Source of the DNA: Leuctra nigra
Taxonomy: Eukaryota > Arthropoda > Insecta > Plecoptera > Leuctridae
Assembly: GCA_934045905.1 (NCBI GenBank)
Contig: OW203765.1
Span: forward strand, 18,043,409-18,107,408
DNA length: 64,000 nucleotides
Direction of reading: 5' to 3'
The notes below the pieces were generated by a model, which saw nothing but the letters and a program-made list of their open reading frames with translations, was not told where the DNA came from and did not search any database. Positions 1-9,770 of the stretch are shown here, piece after piece. Each line of letters starts with the position of its first letter. The stretch's first letter is position 1. Both the position numbers and the translations under genes were made by a program.

Positions 1-358
1 GTCTGTCGACTGAACTAGTCAAGTGAGCTCTTCAACTCTCTTGGCTGCGACAATTCTCTGTAACAACAACTGAAGTCAAGAGAAAAACACTCTTCTCGTT
101 GTCGACGAGATTTCCAATTAAAAGTTGATTTGTTCTGACTGATTAATTGAGTGGCGTCGTCTGAAGGCGCTTCGTGGTTGAATCGCAGACATTGTGAAGT
201 CTGTTCAGACATTAAGACAGCGTTACACTGTCCAGGCAAGGCGGAGTTACACTAACAGACAGTTTTTAAATGTTCTGTCATATTTTAAACAGTTGATTAG
301 GGCTATTACCATGGCAACAACCAATTATATTCCTGAAATTTCCACTAGTTTAACTTAA
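1..358. other. Unassigned leading segment
   Basis: I see no gene or repeat boundary here. The stretch is moderately AT-rich with scattered in-frame stops and ends where the first Helitron terminus begins. Confidence 0.4.
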
Positions 359-690
359 CTAGGAAAACGCTAAGTGTAACGCGTTGATAAGCGAGCACCG
401 AAGCGGGCAACACCTCGAACGTAATTCCTTTTCAGAAAATTTAAGCAGATAATTAATTACCTATTATTCAGATTTTCAGTCTACCAGTCTACTTATGTAA
501 GCCTTATAAACACTCTGAAATATTATAAACTTATTTTTTGCATAGTGATTATGGTCCACATGCATTTTATACACATTTCGAAGAAGTCGCTCCGTTACCT
601 ATACCTGCTAAATATATATATATTTTCCAATGAAATCAAAGGACCGATCTTGCTATAAATCATTAGGTCACCAATTATGATATGAATGGA

Positions 691-1306
691 TATAAACAAG
701 ACAATTCTTTGAACTTGTACGTAAACTTATTTATTATTTATTAGATAATACAATATTTCGTCCTGTTTCACAGGACTTCTTCAGGTAGTTTGAAAAAATG
801 TAAGAAAACAAATTAAAAATTGACTTATCCAGGTATCTCATTGTACAAAGATTCTAAAAATATCAAAAAACAAGATAATAAAGTTACATTTAAACACAAT
901 GGATAAAAATTATAAACAAGGCGGGTAACTAAATAACCTGTTGCCACTTTTCTTGCATTTGACATCTTAAAGTTGATAGCCAAACTTTGTCAAAATCACA
1001 GCTTGGTTGACTGATTATGCTTGTTCTGTCTTCGTTGAGGCAGGCCATGGATGCAGCTTCTTTGAACCTCCTTTTTCCCCAATTCTCTTCCTTCCACAAT
1101 CTTTTTGTCTTGGCCCATTCGACGTTATGGCAGTTTTCGAATGCATGGTCTGCAAGCAGAGACGATTGGAGTTCCAGTTCATTCGGGTTTTTCCTTCGGG
1201 TCTTCAAATAAATAATAAATAATATTATTATTTATTATTTATTATCTATTATCAAATAAATAATAAATAAGTTTACGTACAAGTTCAAAGAATTGTCTTG
1301 TTTATA
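691..1306 (-). mobile_element. Penelope-like retroelement fragment between inverted repeats
   Basis: A block of roughly 55 bases at 691-747 recurs inverted at 1252-1306 (TAAACAAGACAATTC with AAGTTTACGTACAAG at the arms), with TA at both outer edges. The inside carries a minus-strand reading frame resembling the C-terminal part of Penelope-like proteins. At 763-790 there is also a short stem-loop, on the minus strand CCTGAAGAAGTCCTGTG followed by AAACAGGACG. It could be a truncated Penelope-like copy next to an inverted partial copy, or a TIR element that captured retroelement sequence. Confidence 0.5.
929..1207 (-). pseudogene. Remnant of a Penelope-like C-terminal region
   Basis: The minus-strand frame of about 92 codons contains LADHAFENCHNVEWAK, then RLWKEENWGKRRFKEA, then LSTLR near the end. 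That order (an ADH-like start, H..W spacing, a W..RR..EA block, then LS..W or LSTL) is how the GIY-YIG-linked tail of Penelope-like proteins usually reads. The GIY-YIG core and the reverse transcriptase are absent, so this cannot encode an active enzyme. The start is arbitrary because the frame simply opens after a stop. Recognition is from memory of the family, not from a search. Confidence 0.5.
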
Positions 1307-1883
1307 ATTTATCGTGAACTAAGATCTGAATAATTACAAAAAATATGAATGGATGTTTTATGAAAAAAAACTAATTACTTCCTTCGACCTGTAATTTAAC
1401 AACAATTTATAAAATTACGAATACTCATTAAAACCGTTAATATCGTCATTTTTTTTTTTAAATAATGGTTTTGCATCAACAAAAATATATACATAATATT
1501 ATAATGACGTATGTCATACCAATTAATAATGTTAAAATAAATGAATAAATTTTTACATTTGACCCTAAACAAAATCAAATATTTAATTCATTTTAAACCC
1601 ATTAAAGCAAAATCCCATTAAAACAGGTTGTAAACCCAAAAATGGCAACCTTGATGGCATATTCATGAACAAAAATTTATTACGAAATTTTGAGTAATCC
1701 CCCCCCCCCCCAATTTCCAAAATTTCCAAAATTTTGATGCATGGATATTTCCTTTACAAAAAATATGGATAAAATTACAAACGCCAACTTACATTCAAAT
1801 ATGCAAACTGATTGTAATTATCTTGCCCCGTTAGCCCACAAAAAAATCAAACGTGTGACAATATACCTAAAAAATCAACCTTT
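1307..1883. other. AT-rich spacer inside Helitron copy A
   Basis: No gene seen. It holds several short A or T runs and a 13-base C tract at 1699-1711 that may be length-variable. Confidence 0.5.
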
Positions 1884-1889
1884 TCGCCC

Positions 1890-2712
1890 CCCTGGGCCCT
1901 CATTCACGTACATGGGGTAAGCCATGATAGCGAGTGGTAAGGCGTGGTAGACCGGGTGGCAGTGGTATCGGTATTCACGAAGAAGTTATCATGTCTTACC
2001 CCGGGGTAGAGTCTACCCCTACCTCGAGGCAGGGGTAAGCCGTGGTAACCAAGTTTGAAGTTGGTGGTAACTTATTGGCGGCCATTTTTAACTTGACATG
2101 TCTGTCAAAACAACTGTTTGAAGTAATTCCTTCGCGTCGTCATCTGATCAGCTGTGTTGTGTGTTTATTGCATCTAATTTGTCTTTTACTTACGTTTTCT
2201 ATGTTAGTTCATGTTTATTTAGTCATTCCACACAATATCGGATAGTATTATTGGTTATAGTAAGTCAATCCATGGACCATATAACCTCCAAAACATTTTC
2301 TTAAACACTAGATATAAGTAATAAACTTCATATTTTTATGTTGCAGAGTTAAGTTAGCACTGAATTCACCATAGAAAACTATTGTTGCACCAGATTTTAT
2401 TGAACTAACACATTTCGTTCCGTATTTGTATAGTTTATCGTTTGGAATTGAACTGTCACTATTTTTAATAAAGACAAATGCACGCGCGCAGAAAATGATA
2501 TTTGAATCTGATTGGTGGAATAATCCACTGCCTACTTAAAATTTACGTTCTATTTACACTATTCAAATTTCAAGTAGGCAGTGACCTACCACCAAGATAC
2601 CACTGCTTCGTGAATACGAATGTGTCATTCGCTACCCCGAGGTGGTAAGCAAGTGGTAGGCTACCCCGGGGTAGGCAAGGATAAGGACAATGTACGTGAA
2701 TGAGGGCCCTGG
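1890..2712 (+). mobile_element. TIR DNA element, left copy
   Basis: The two ends are inverted copies of GGGCCCTCATTCACGTACAT. Both subterminal zones carry many GGTAAGC/GGTAGGC-type words (1915-2040 and 2580-2680) resembling degenerate subterminal transposase sites. No transposase frame exists, so it is non-autonomous. A GGGCCC start is compatible with PIF/Harbinger-like elements, but the 3-bp target duplication that would settle this is not clear because the copy lies inside a palindrome. Confidence 0.6.
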
Positions 2713-2867
2713 GGGCCAATTCTTGAGTTTTTATGTTTTGAAACCATGTGTGGTTTCATTGTTTAAAACGTAAAAAAGTTGAAGGCTAAGCAATAGTTGT
2801 CAACTTTTTTACGTTTTAAACAATGAAACCACACATGGTTTCAAAACATGAAAACTCAAGAATTGGC

Positions 2868-3705
2868 CTCCTGGGCCCTCATTCACGTACATTGTCCTTA
2901 TCCTTGCCTACCCCGGGGTAGCCTACCACTTGCTTACCACCTCGGGGTAGCGAATGACACATTCGTATTCACGAAGCAGTGGTATCTTCACGGTATCTTG
3001 GTGGTAGGTCACTGCCTACTTGAAATTTGTATAGTGTAAATAGAACGAAGTTTTAGGTAGGCCGTGGATTATTCCACCAATCAGATTCGAATATTATTTT
3101 CCGCGCGCGTGCATTTGTCTTTATTAAAAATAGTGACAGTTCAATTCCAAACGATAAACTACACAAATACTAAACAAAATGTGTTAGTGCAATAAAATCT
3201 GGTGCAACAATAGTTTTGTATGGTGAATTCAGTGCTAACTTAACTCTGCAACATAAAAATATGTAGTTTATTACTTATATCTAGTGTTTAAGAAAATGTT
3301 TTGGAGGTTATATGGTCCATGGATTGACTAACTAGAACCAATAATACTATCCGATATGTTGTGGAATGATTAAATAAACAGGAACTAACATAGTAAACGT
3401 AAGTAAAAGACAAATTATACACAATAAACACACAGCACAGCCGATAAGATGACGACGCGAAGGAATTACTTCAAAAAGTTGTTTTCGCAGTCATGTCAAG
3501 TTAAAAATGGCCGCCAATAAGTTACCACCAACTTCAAACTTGGTTACCACGGCTTACCCCTGCCTCGAGGTAGGGGTAGATTCTACCCCGGGGTAAGACA
3601 TGATAACTTCTTCGTGAATACCGATACCACTGCCACCCGGTCTACCACGCCTTACCACTCGCTATCATGGCTTACCCCATGTACGTGAATGAGGGCCCTG
3701 GGGGG
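2868..3705 (-). mobile_element. TIR DNA element, right inverted copy
   Basis: This is the same element as at 1890-2712 in opposite orientation, with the same GGGCCCTCATTCACGTACAT termini and GGTAGGC-rich flanks. A short duplication (GTATCTTCACGGTATCTTG near 2984-3001) distinguishes it from the left copy, so the arms are not being kept fully identical. Confidence 0.6.
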
Positions 3706-3947
3706 TTGTTCCACCACCGGGCAGATGTCAAACAAGTGAAAGTGTAATGTGCGTACCTTGAGGTACCCAAACCACTTTCAGACCTTCCACAGCAGGGGGG
3801 GAGGGTTCACTACGGCTGGCTCATGGTCTATAAGTTTTGTGAAAAAATTGGCATGATCCGTTACTTCGTTTGGCAGGAGACGCCAAATGCACACGCAGAC
3901 AAAAAAGAGATTCGAGTCATAAGTTTCAAGTGGAGATGCTCGCTTGA

Positions 3948-4435
3948 CTATAGATTGTTGCCGATGTATAAAGAAACGTTTTGACTGAGTTCAAGGAAAA
4001 TGTAACCAAAAGTTCTAGAAAAAACACTTCTGTCCACTTGTCGATCATCAGCCTACAACGGGAAGAATTATCGTCCCGTCTTCAACAATCTAATCCGCGT
4101 AAACGGCAAAGCAATTGCGTCACGTCGATGCGAATGAAATTGGATTTGCTCAGTGTAACAGAGTCTCGGTAATTGATCGTCAAAACGTTTCTCTGAAGGA
4201 CGAGAATTTTCCGAGACAAATGTTCAGCGAGACTTGAACATTTCTTGTAATTGCCGAAATGAAACTTCGTCACTTGAATTTCGTGACAGATGAGTGTGGG
4301 TGGGTGGGGGGGGGGGGGGGGACTTGGAGAATGACGTAGACTAACTTTCCGGATGATCGGGCTGAAGTGAACAAGATGTCTTGACTATGATGATTATCAA
4401 ACAATGTCAATTCACAAGGCAATACATCAGAAATG
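3948..4435. other. Unassigned, with a 16-base G tract
   Basis: No gene recognised. A run of 16 G sits at 4306-4321. The short open frames here have no protein features. Confidence 0.4.
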
Positions 4436-4583
4436 AAAATTAAGTATTGGACACATGCAAGACAGGCATGATTTGGATGTATTTATTCTCTTTTGGAAGC
4501 TATACCGAGTGTCACTTGGGAGCTTTGTTGGAGCGTAATTGTAAATTTGAGTACATAGTTGAGAATAATTCAAATTGGAAATA
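4436..4583 (+). repeat. Direct repeat, copy 1
   Basis: About 145 bases here match 4985-5135 in the same orientation. Shared words include ATTCTCTTTTGGAAG, GTGTCACTTGGGAGCT and GAGAATAATTCAAATTGG. The copies are clearly diverged and flank a TIR element. Confidence 0.7.
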
Positions 4584-4589
4584 AAGGGT

Positions 4590-4979
4590 ATAGGGAAAGA
4601 ACGCTATAAGTTTTATGTTGAAACTTGTATCTATCTTCCATACAAATCGATATTTCAATTGCGTTTTTCAAGACTTTGCGGCAATATTTTCTATTACTGA
4701 ATGACTGATGTTCTTAAGTTTAAGTTGTGTAGGTATTTAAGTTTATAATGTTTATGTAGGACATACGATTGTTTCATACTCTCAGATATTTGCCTGTATA
4801 AAATAAATTAAATTGTATTTCATGTATGTGAAAAATAGCTTGATAGCTACATTAAAGAACTACTACTACTACAATAACCGAGGGTATATTCTGAAAGGTC
4901 GTAAAAATCCCTGCAAGATTACAACTTAAACTAACTTTTGTCAAAAAATGGACTTATAGCGTTCTTCTGCTGTACCTTA
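4590..4979. mobile_element. Short TIR element (MITE-like)
   Basis: AAGAACGCTATAAGT at 4598-4612 recurs inverted as ACTTATAGCGTTCTT at about 4950-4964. Weaker pairing extends outward (GGTATAGGGA against the complement of CTGCTGTACC). The interior is AT-rich with no coding frame. It lies between the two copies of a direct repeat. Confidence 0.55.
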
Positions 4980-4984
4980 CAACG

Positions 4985-5135
4985 TAATGGACAATGCAAA
5001 GAAAGGATATGATTTAGAAGTAGGTACCTTCATTCTCTTTTGGAAGTTTACCCAGTGTCACTTGGGAGCTATGTTGGAGCTAAATCGTAAATTTGAGTAC
5101 ATACATGAGAATAATTCAAATTGGGAAAGCAATTC
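4985..5135 (+). repeat. Direct repeat, copy 2
   Basis: Second copy of the repeat at 4436-4583. A short frame (MDNAKKGYDLEVGTFILFWK onward) runs through it, but copy 1 does not keep the frame, so I do not treat it as coding. Confidence 0.7.
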
Positions 5136-5251
5136 AAACTGGACAATTTCAATCATAAATGTTGAATTGAATGCATGCCTTCATGTCAAGGTTACCTGAC
5201 TTTGCATGCAAGATTAACTTTCAAGTGAGATCCTGCGTTTGCCTCAAGCCA

Positions 5252-5275
5252 ATTCATTCATTCATTCATTCATTC
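5252..5275 (+). repeat. (ATTC)n microsatellite
   Basis: Six uninterrupted copies of the tetranucleotide. The sequence after it to 5587 is AT-rich with nothing I recognise. Confidence 0.9.
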
Positions 5276-5587
5276 GGAAAGGTTTTTAATTGGCGCAATT
5301 TCTACTTAAATATTATTTAATTTTAAATTTGTTTAATTAATTTCACATTCTTTGCTGTACAAAACATTATGCAATTGAGGGGCCGCATCGATGAACCAGC
5401 TAACTAACGTTTGCTCGCGCAGAGCAAGTCATGGCTCTCATTGTTGTGTCTACTTTAATTCCTGACAGGTGGAGCCTTTCTCCAACTAAATTAGGCTCCC
5501 TATGTCAAAAATTTAAGTATACAACTATACACATTATTGAAAGTATGGCTTGCATTGCGCGAACAAATGTTAGTTTGATGGTTCATC

Positions 5588-6032
5588 CAGGGCCGTTTTA
5601 AGACCTTCGTAGGCCCTAGGCAGTACTTTTTTCGTAGGCCACCCCCCTCTCCTGTCCGAAATATTTTAATTTTTCCAGTGTTTAATTTGTAAAATAATAA
5701 GTGGGGAGACGATCATTGATCAGGATTTCTGCCAGGTGGGGCAAGGCAAGGAAAAAAAATTGACGGGTAGGGCCCCCCGTAGGGCGTTTTGTGGTTTTTG
5801 GACACTTTGAAATCAATTTTGAGACGTTATGAGGTGTATTTTATTGAAATATTCAATATTTGTTATAAATTTCGCACTTTAGGGTGGTGAAAGACATGAT
5901 CAAATCTGCCCCGCAGGGCATCGTTTGGTTTTTTGACACTTTAAAATCAATTTTCTAGCACTTTCTTAGGCCCCAAAAGCTTCATAGGCCCTAGGCAGAC
6001 TGCCTATGCTGCCCTATGGATAAACGGCCCTG
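5588..6032. mobile_element. hAT-type MITE with 8-bp target duplication
   Basis: The ends are CAGGGCCGTTTTAAG and the complement of GGATAAACGGCCCTG. They are flanked by GGTTCATC (5580-5587) and GGTTCGTC (6033-6040), an 8-bp duplication with one mismatch. CAG...CTG ends with 8-bp duplications are the hAT signature. Just inside both ends, TAGGCCCTAGGCAG occurs as subterminal repeats. The 445-bp element has no transposase frame and must be mobilised in trans. Confidence 0.85.
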
Positions 6033-6040
6033 GGTTCGTC

Positions 6041-6619
6041 GACGCGGCCTCTCAATTAGGTACCTACTATTATATTTTCTTGTTCTAAAGATAGCCTATT
6101 TTAATCTATGCAATAGTTAAACACATTGAGTTTTCAGAGTCTAGTTCTGAACTCGATTTCATGAGCTAGAAATTAAAATTGTTCGATTTAAATTGCTATG
6201 AACTTAAATAATTAAAGCATTTATTGTTTGTATGGAAATATTGTCCATTAGAGACAAAAGAATGCATGTTGTGCATCACATGGTTGGGGAAATATAAGTG
6301 TCGATCAATAGTATCGTTCAAATAAGTTCGCATGCAACTATCTATTTTCAGTATTGCTACTGCTTTAAATGAGCATTCATATCATTATTCTAAGAACTAT
6401 ACTCGTATATCACTTAAAAATTAATATTGAAGACGGACTCCAGGCTCAAGTACTATCTACTGCGTAACCACATACAGTATCACAACATGTGATTTTAGTG
6501 CACAAGCCGATTGATAATTTCAAGTGTCAACTATTCTTTCAGAAGCCAGTTTGCTAGGAGGTACGCTTGGCCAAAGTGAAAACGGTATTCTAAAGAAACG
6601 GATTGTTTGATCAAGATTT
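6041..6619. other. Unassigned AT-rich sequence
   Basis: No gene or clear repeat seen; frames are short and stop-rich. Confidence 0.4.
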
Positions 6620-6745
6620 GATGGCATCATCCGACGAAGTCTTTGCTAACTCCTCATCTAACTCTAGTAGGAGCTCTATTTTATTGATGAACAATGACTG
6701 ATTGTCAAGGAACCTAGCAGACAATCCGTTTAGTTCAAACCATTT
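6620..6745 (+). repeat. Dispersed repeat, copy 1
   Basis: About 125 bases match 60986-61118 in the same orientation. Shared words include GATGGCATCATCCGA, GTCAAGGAACCT and CCAATCCGTTT or close variants. I do not recognise the family and see no terminal repeats, so it may be an internal piece of a larger element. Confidence 0.65.
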
Positions 6746-7412
6746 TTACTTTGACCAAGTAAAGTGTACATCAAGTTCAAAGGGAGGAGACATTCTTTTC
6801 ATTACAAGCTCAGATTTCCTCCGTCATTAATAGGAATTATAAAAAGACACGAACTTTTGTCTGAGAAAAGTTGTTTTCCTAGTTAAATACCTTCATTTGC
6901 AACGGTGAGCTTTTTAAAAACGGTAAAAACCTCAGAGCTTTTGTAATAAGCTTAAAAAGTGCTGAATTTCGAATTTAAATGTTGATTTATTTTAATTTTT
7001 AAAATCTAATGAGCGTTCATGTCCTAGATTCAAGAGATGCAAAGGCACTGATAACATCGATCTCAGCTATTTAACTACTCACGTTCCACTTGTTCCACTG
7101 ATCAATCTGAAATGATTAGTAAGGTATGAACTAGATATCAAGTGTTATGTGAAGGCCACTGAGACTGCTCATTGCGGCACTTACAAAGTATATAACTAAT
7201 GGTAGGTTTATGTAAGATGAGGCGACAATTATTTAATTTAAAGAAACATGAAAAAAAAACGAAAAAGCACTTTTGAACACATCTATGATTTTGTAGATAA
7301 GTTTTATAATGTATTTTTGTTCTGATACTCTTAGGAGATCTCGAACGCAAACATGGCTTGACATTTAAATGAAATTTATTTTAGTTTTCCTTCTTTATTT
7401 TGGATTTCTTCA
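6746..7412. other. Unassigned AT-rich sequence
   Basis: No supported gene. Small inverted words near 6905-6957 are too short to interpret. Confidence 0.4.
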
Positions 7413-7637
7413 AATCAAACCAATTTTCTTGAGACAGTACACAAACTGTATTTATTATAACACGTAATCTCAATATTTTAGCCACTTTCTGCGACCTACA
7501 TCAGGAGAAATATGGAAACAATATAATATGGAATATGTTGCCATATTTCTCCTGATGTAGGTCGCAGAAAGTGACTGAAATATTGAGATTATGATAAACA
7601 TAGTTTGTGTACCGTCACAAGAAAATTGGTTTTATTT
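7413..7637. repeat. Palindromic MITE-like hairpin
   Basis: Arms 7413-7521 and 7535-7637 are inverted copies (AACCAATTTTCTTGAGACAG and its complement at the ends; CTACATCAGGAGAAATATGG at the centre) with a loop of about 13 bases. Arms differ at a few sites. This is the architecture of a foldback or two-arm MITE. No target duplication is obvious. Confidence 0.8.
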
Positions 7638-7817
7638 GGCATTTTAACTTACCTCATTTTACAAACTTTATCAGCTATTTCACCTTTTAATTGATATAAT
7701 AAGCTTTTTTACTGAAATAATTCGTTGTCATTCCTGAAATTATTTGCAAAACAGTTCATCTAATTTCACTAATCGATTAGGGCACATTCTGCTGACTGAC
7801 AGACAATCGCATGATAA

Positions 7818-8492
7818 TCAAGCGAGCGTAGCGAGCGTCTCCACTTGAAACTTATGGCTCGAATCTCTGTTTTTTTGTGTGTTTATTTGTGCATTTGGCG
7901 TCTCCTGCCAAACGATGTAAGGGATCAGGCCAATTTTTTCACAAAACTTATATTACTATTCTGGTTGTGGACAAAATGATTTTCAGCAAGTTGGGTCCAT
8001 TGGTTTCATCGGAAATTGATTTTTGTATCGTAGCAACGAAATCTTCTGTGAAATGTTCATAAAAAATACCTATGGACCATGATTACTGCATTTCTGTATA
8101 TCAGTTGGCAGTGACATTATGTTTTCACAAATATTTTGACATTGACAGTTGTTAAACTATTTTGATATTCTGCCAGTGATTATTCTTGCTGTTTGGCGAT
8201 GCTTTCTTGGAGGTTTTTTAGTAAACGTAAGGTTATGTGGTCCAGCTATTGTTTGTAGAAAATTTTAACATTTCTGTGATCCTGGGAGTGATGGGAAAGT
8301 CTTTTGCTTCTCTTGGATTTATTTTTCAAGGTTTTGTGGCAATCTTACCAGTTTTTGAAGAAAATTTGAACTCTGATGTGATTCTGCAAGTGATTATTTG
8401 TGGATTATTTACGGAATTTCGGTTAGATCATGGTTAGATGTGCTGCACACCGGTGCTCGCTTATCAACGCGTTACACTGAGCGTTTTCCTAG
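7818..8492 (+). mobile_element. Non-autonomous Helitron, copy B (reference copy)
   Basis: This 675-bp copy shows both ends cleanly. The 5' end is TCAAGCGAGCGTAGCGAGCG after an A. The 3' end is CTCGCTTATCA, then AACGCGTTACACTGAGCGTT (5-bp stem, 10-base loop), then TTCCTAG before a T. TC start, CTAG end, a hairpin a few bases before the end and an A/T insertion site are the canonical Helitron features. The 5' AAGCGAG and 3' CTCGCTT words are complementary, as subterminal inverted repeats. No Rep/helicase is encoded. Confidence 0.85.
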
Positions 8493-8779
8493 TGATAATA
8501 AACACTGTTACATCGCCAAAACCATTCAACTCTTCTTCTCTACCACTTTAGAAGAGGATAAGAGTCCACAGAAAGCGACTCGGTTTCTAAGTATTTATTT
8601 ATGTGGTATTTTAAAACTTTTTATTTGACAAAAGTCCACTTAGAGGCAAGAAATCTCAATCAATTGAGTTTACTTTACTTAGTGGACTTTAGACAACTAA
8701 AAAGTTTTAATCACGCACACTATTCCTAAGTACTATCAACTTTCCTCGTTAAAAGAGTAAAAATCAATCACACATCATA

Positions 8780-8803
8780 GTTAGATTAGATTAGATTAGA
8801 TTA
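8780..8803 (+). repeat. (TTAGA)n microsatellite
   Basis: Four to five copies of a pentamer abut the CpG-rich repeat that begins about 8804. It differs from the insect telomere unit TTAGG and is too short to be telomeric. Confidence 0.85.
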
Positions 8804-9475
8804 TTATGGTGTAACGGCGCGTCAACGACGAGGTCATATTGAGCACATTAATTTCATAAGTGGAGGACATGGGAGGGGTAGACCTAATGGGCACGATCCG
8901 GGGGAGTCTGAAACTGGTGGGAAAGCCAGTTCAGAATGGGGGTAGACCGGGGGGAAGGGAGGCTTCGGGCCGGTGGGACCCGATTTCATGGGATCACCAT
9001 CTCGAGGGGGGAGATCGGCCCAAGGGGCCCGCGAATTCGGGGAGGGTATGAGACTAGGTCGACCCTGGACTGCACTTAGTTGAGACCAACTCCTAATGTG
9101 AGGCGGGCATTGAAAGTAAGATATATTTTTTATCATATATGGAGGTCAAGAGGAGGGGTCGACCAAAGATTCTTAGTCCGGGGGAGTCCAGCACTGGTGG
9201 GAAGACCAGACCAGAACAGGGATGGACAGAGAGCGGGATGGTTCGGTTAGGGGCACCCGATTAGGGGGGGACACCCGTCTTGTGGGTGGAGACCGGCCCT
9301 AGGGGACCGCAAATTCAAGGGAGGGCATGGCTCTTTGTCTGGACCTGTCCTGTTTGACCTGTCCGGCATTGGTAGCCGTTACACATGAGCATATGCTCGC
9401 CGGCGTAGCTGCAGTGGATCATTGGCCAACACAAACCCCACCACCGCGCTAAAATGGCAGCCGTCGGGGGGATCA
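8804..9475 (+). repeat. CpG-rich dispersed repeat, long copy with two modules
   Basis: This GC-rich block stands out from the AT-rich surroundings. It starts TATGGTGTAACGGCGCGTCA and ends near CCGCGCTAAAATGGCAGCC. Two related modules lie in tandem (about 8860-9060 and 9145-9350), each with a GTCCGGGGGAGTCC-like word, GGTGGGAA and a CAAATTCAAGGGAGG-like word. An inverted copy at 56057-56510 has one module. The 100-codon proline-rich frame on the minus strand reflects composition and is not kept in the other copy. The family is unknown to me. Confidence 0.75.
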
Positions 9476-9770
9476 CCCATCGTCATTGAAGCAATATATG
9501 TGTGTTGTTCTTATGGGAAATCAAAAAATTAGGACCAATATGAATATATTTTTACCTAGTCCAGCTTTATACATTTTCTTGATGAAATTGTGTTCTTTAT
9601 TGTACCTACTTTCACAACTTTGTAGACAAGTGCGTGAAATAATCGAATCGCGTTAAATAAAAAAAATAGGTAATGAAGAAAATACCAATATTACATGCCT
9701 GTCAATCTGTTTCTTAGAAAACCCGGCACCTCCACCAACAACACTATCATTTCCTGAAAGACGATCCAAA

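Larger units (their letters stand above)
1884..3712. repeat. Giant palindrome, two arms of about 900 bp
   Basis: The sequence from 1884 to about 2781 reappears inverted from about 2801 to 3712, leaving an 18-base loop. Outer ends read CCCCCCTGGGCCCTCATT and AATGAGGGCCCTGGGGGG. The arms differ by scattered substitutions and small indels, for example CCTACTTAAAATTTACG against a slightly changed partner near 3040-3056. Each arm contains a complete TIR element (1890-2712; 2868-3705). The inner 155 bp is an inverted repeat in its own right. Read-through transcription would fold into a very long hairpin. Confidence 0.9.
359..3947 (-). mobile_element. Non-autonomous Helitron, copy A, with nested insertions
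   Basis: On the minus strand the 3' end is CTAG (plus 359-362) followed by T, preceded by the AACGC...GCGTT hairpin and a CTCGCTTATCA motif. The only matching 5' end in the right orientation is at 3947, reading TCAAGCGAGC then ATCTCCACTTGAAACTTATG. That agrees with the intact copy at 7818-8492 apart from about 10 missing bases. The space between the two ends is filled by a Penelope-like fragment (691-1306) and a large palindrome (1884-3712), so this is probably an element of about 1 kb expanded by nested insertions. Pairing the two ends is an inference; each end on its own is clear. Confidence 0.6.

Noticed and set aside
8780..8803. Telomeric repeat
   Set aside because: TTAGA rather than TTAGG and fewer than five copies.
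8834..9136. 100-codon proline-rich protein on the minus strand
   Set aside because: It lies in a GC-rich dispersed repeat and the frame is not kept in the copy at 56057-56510.
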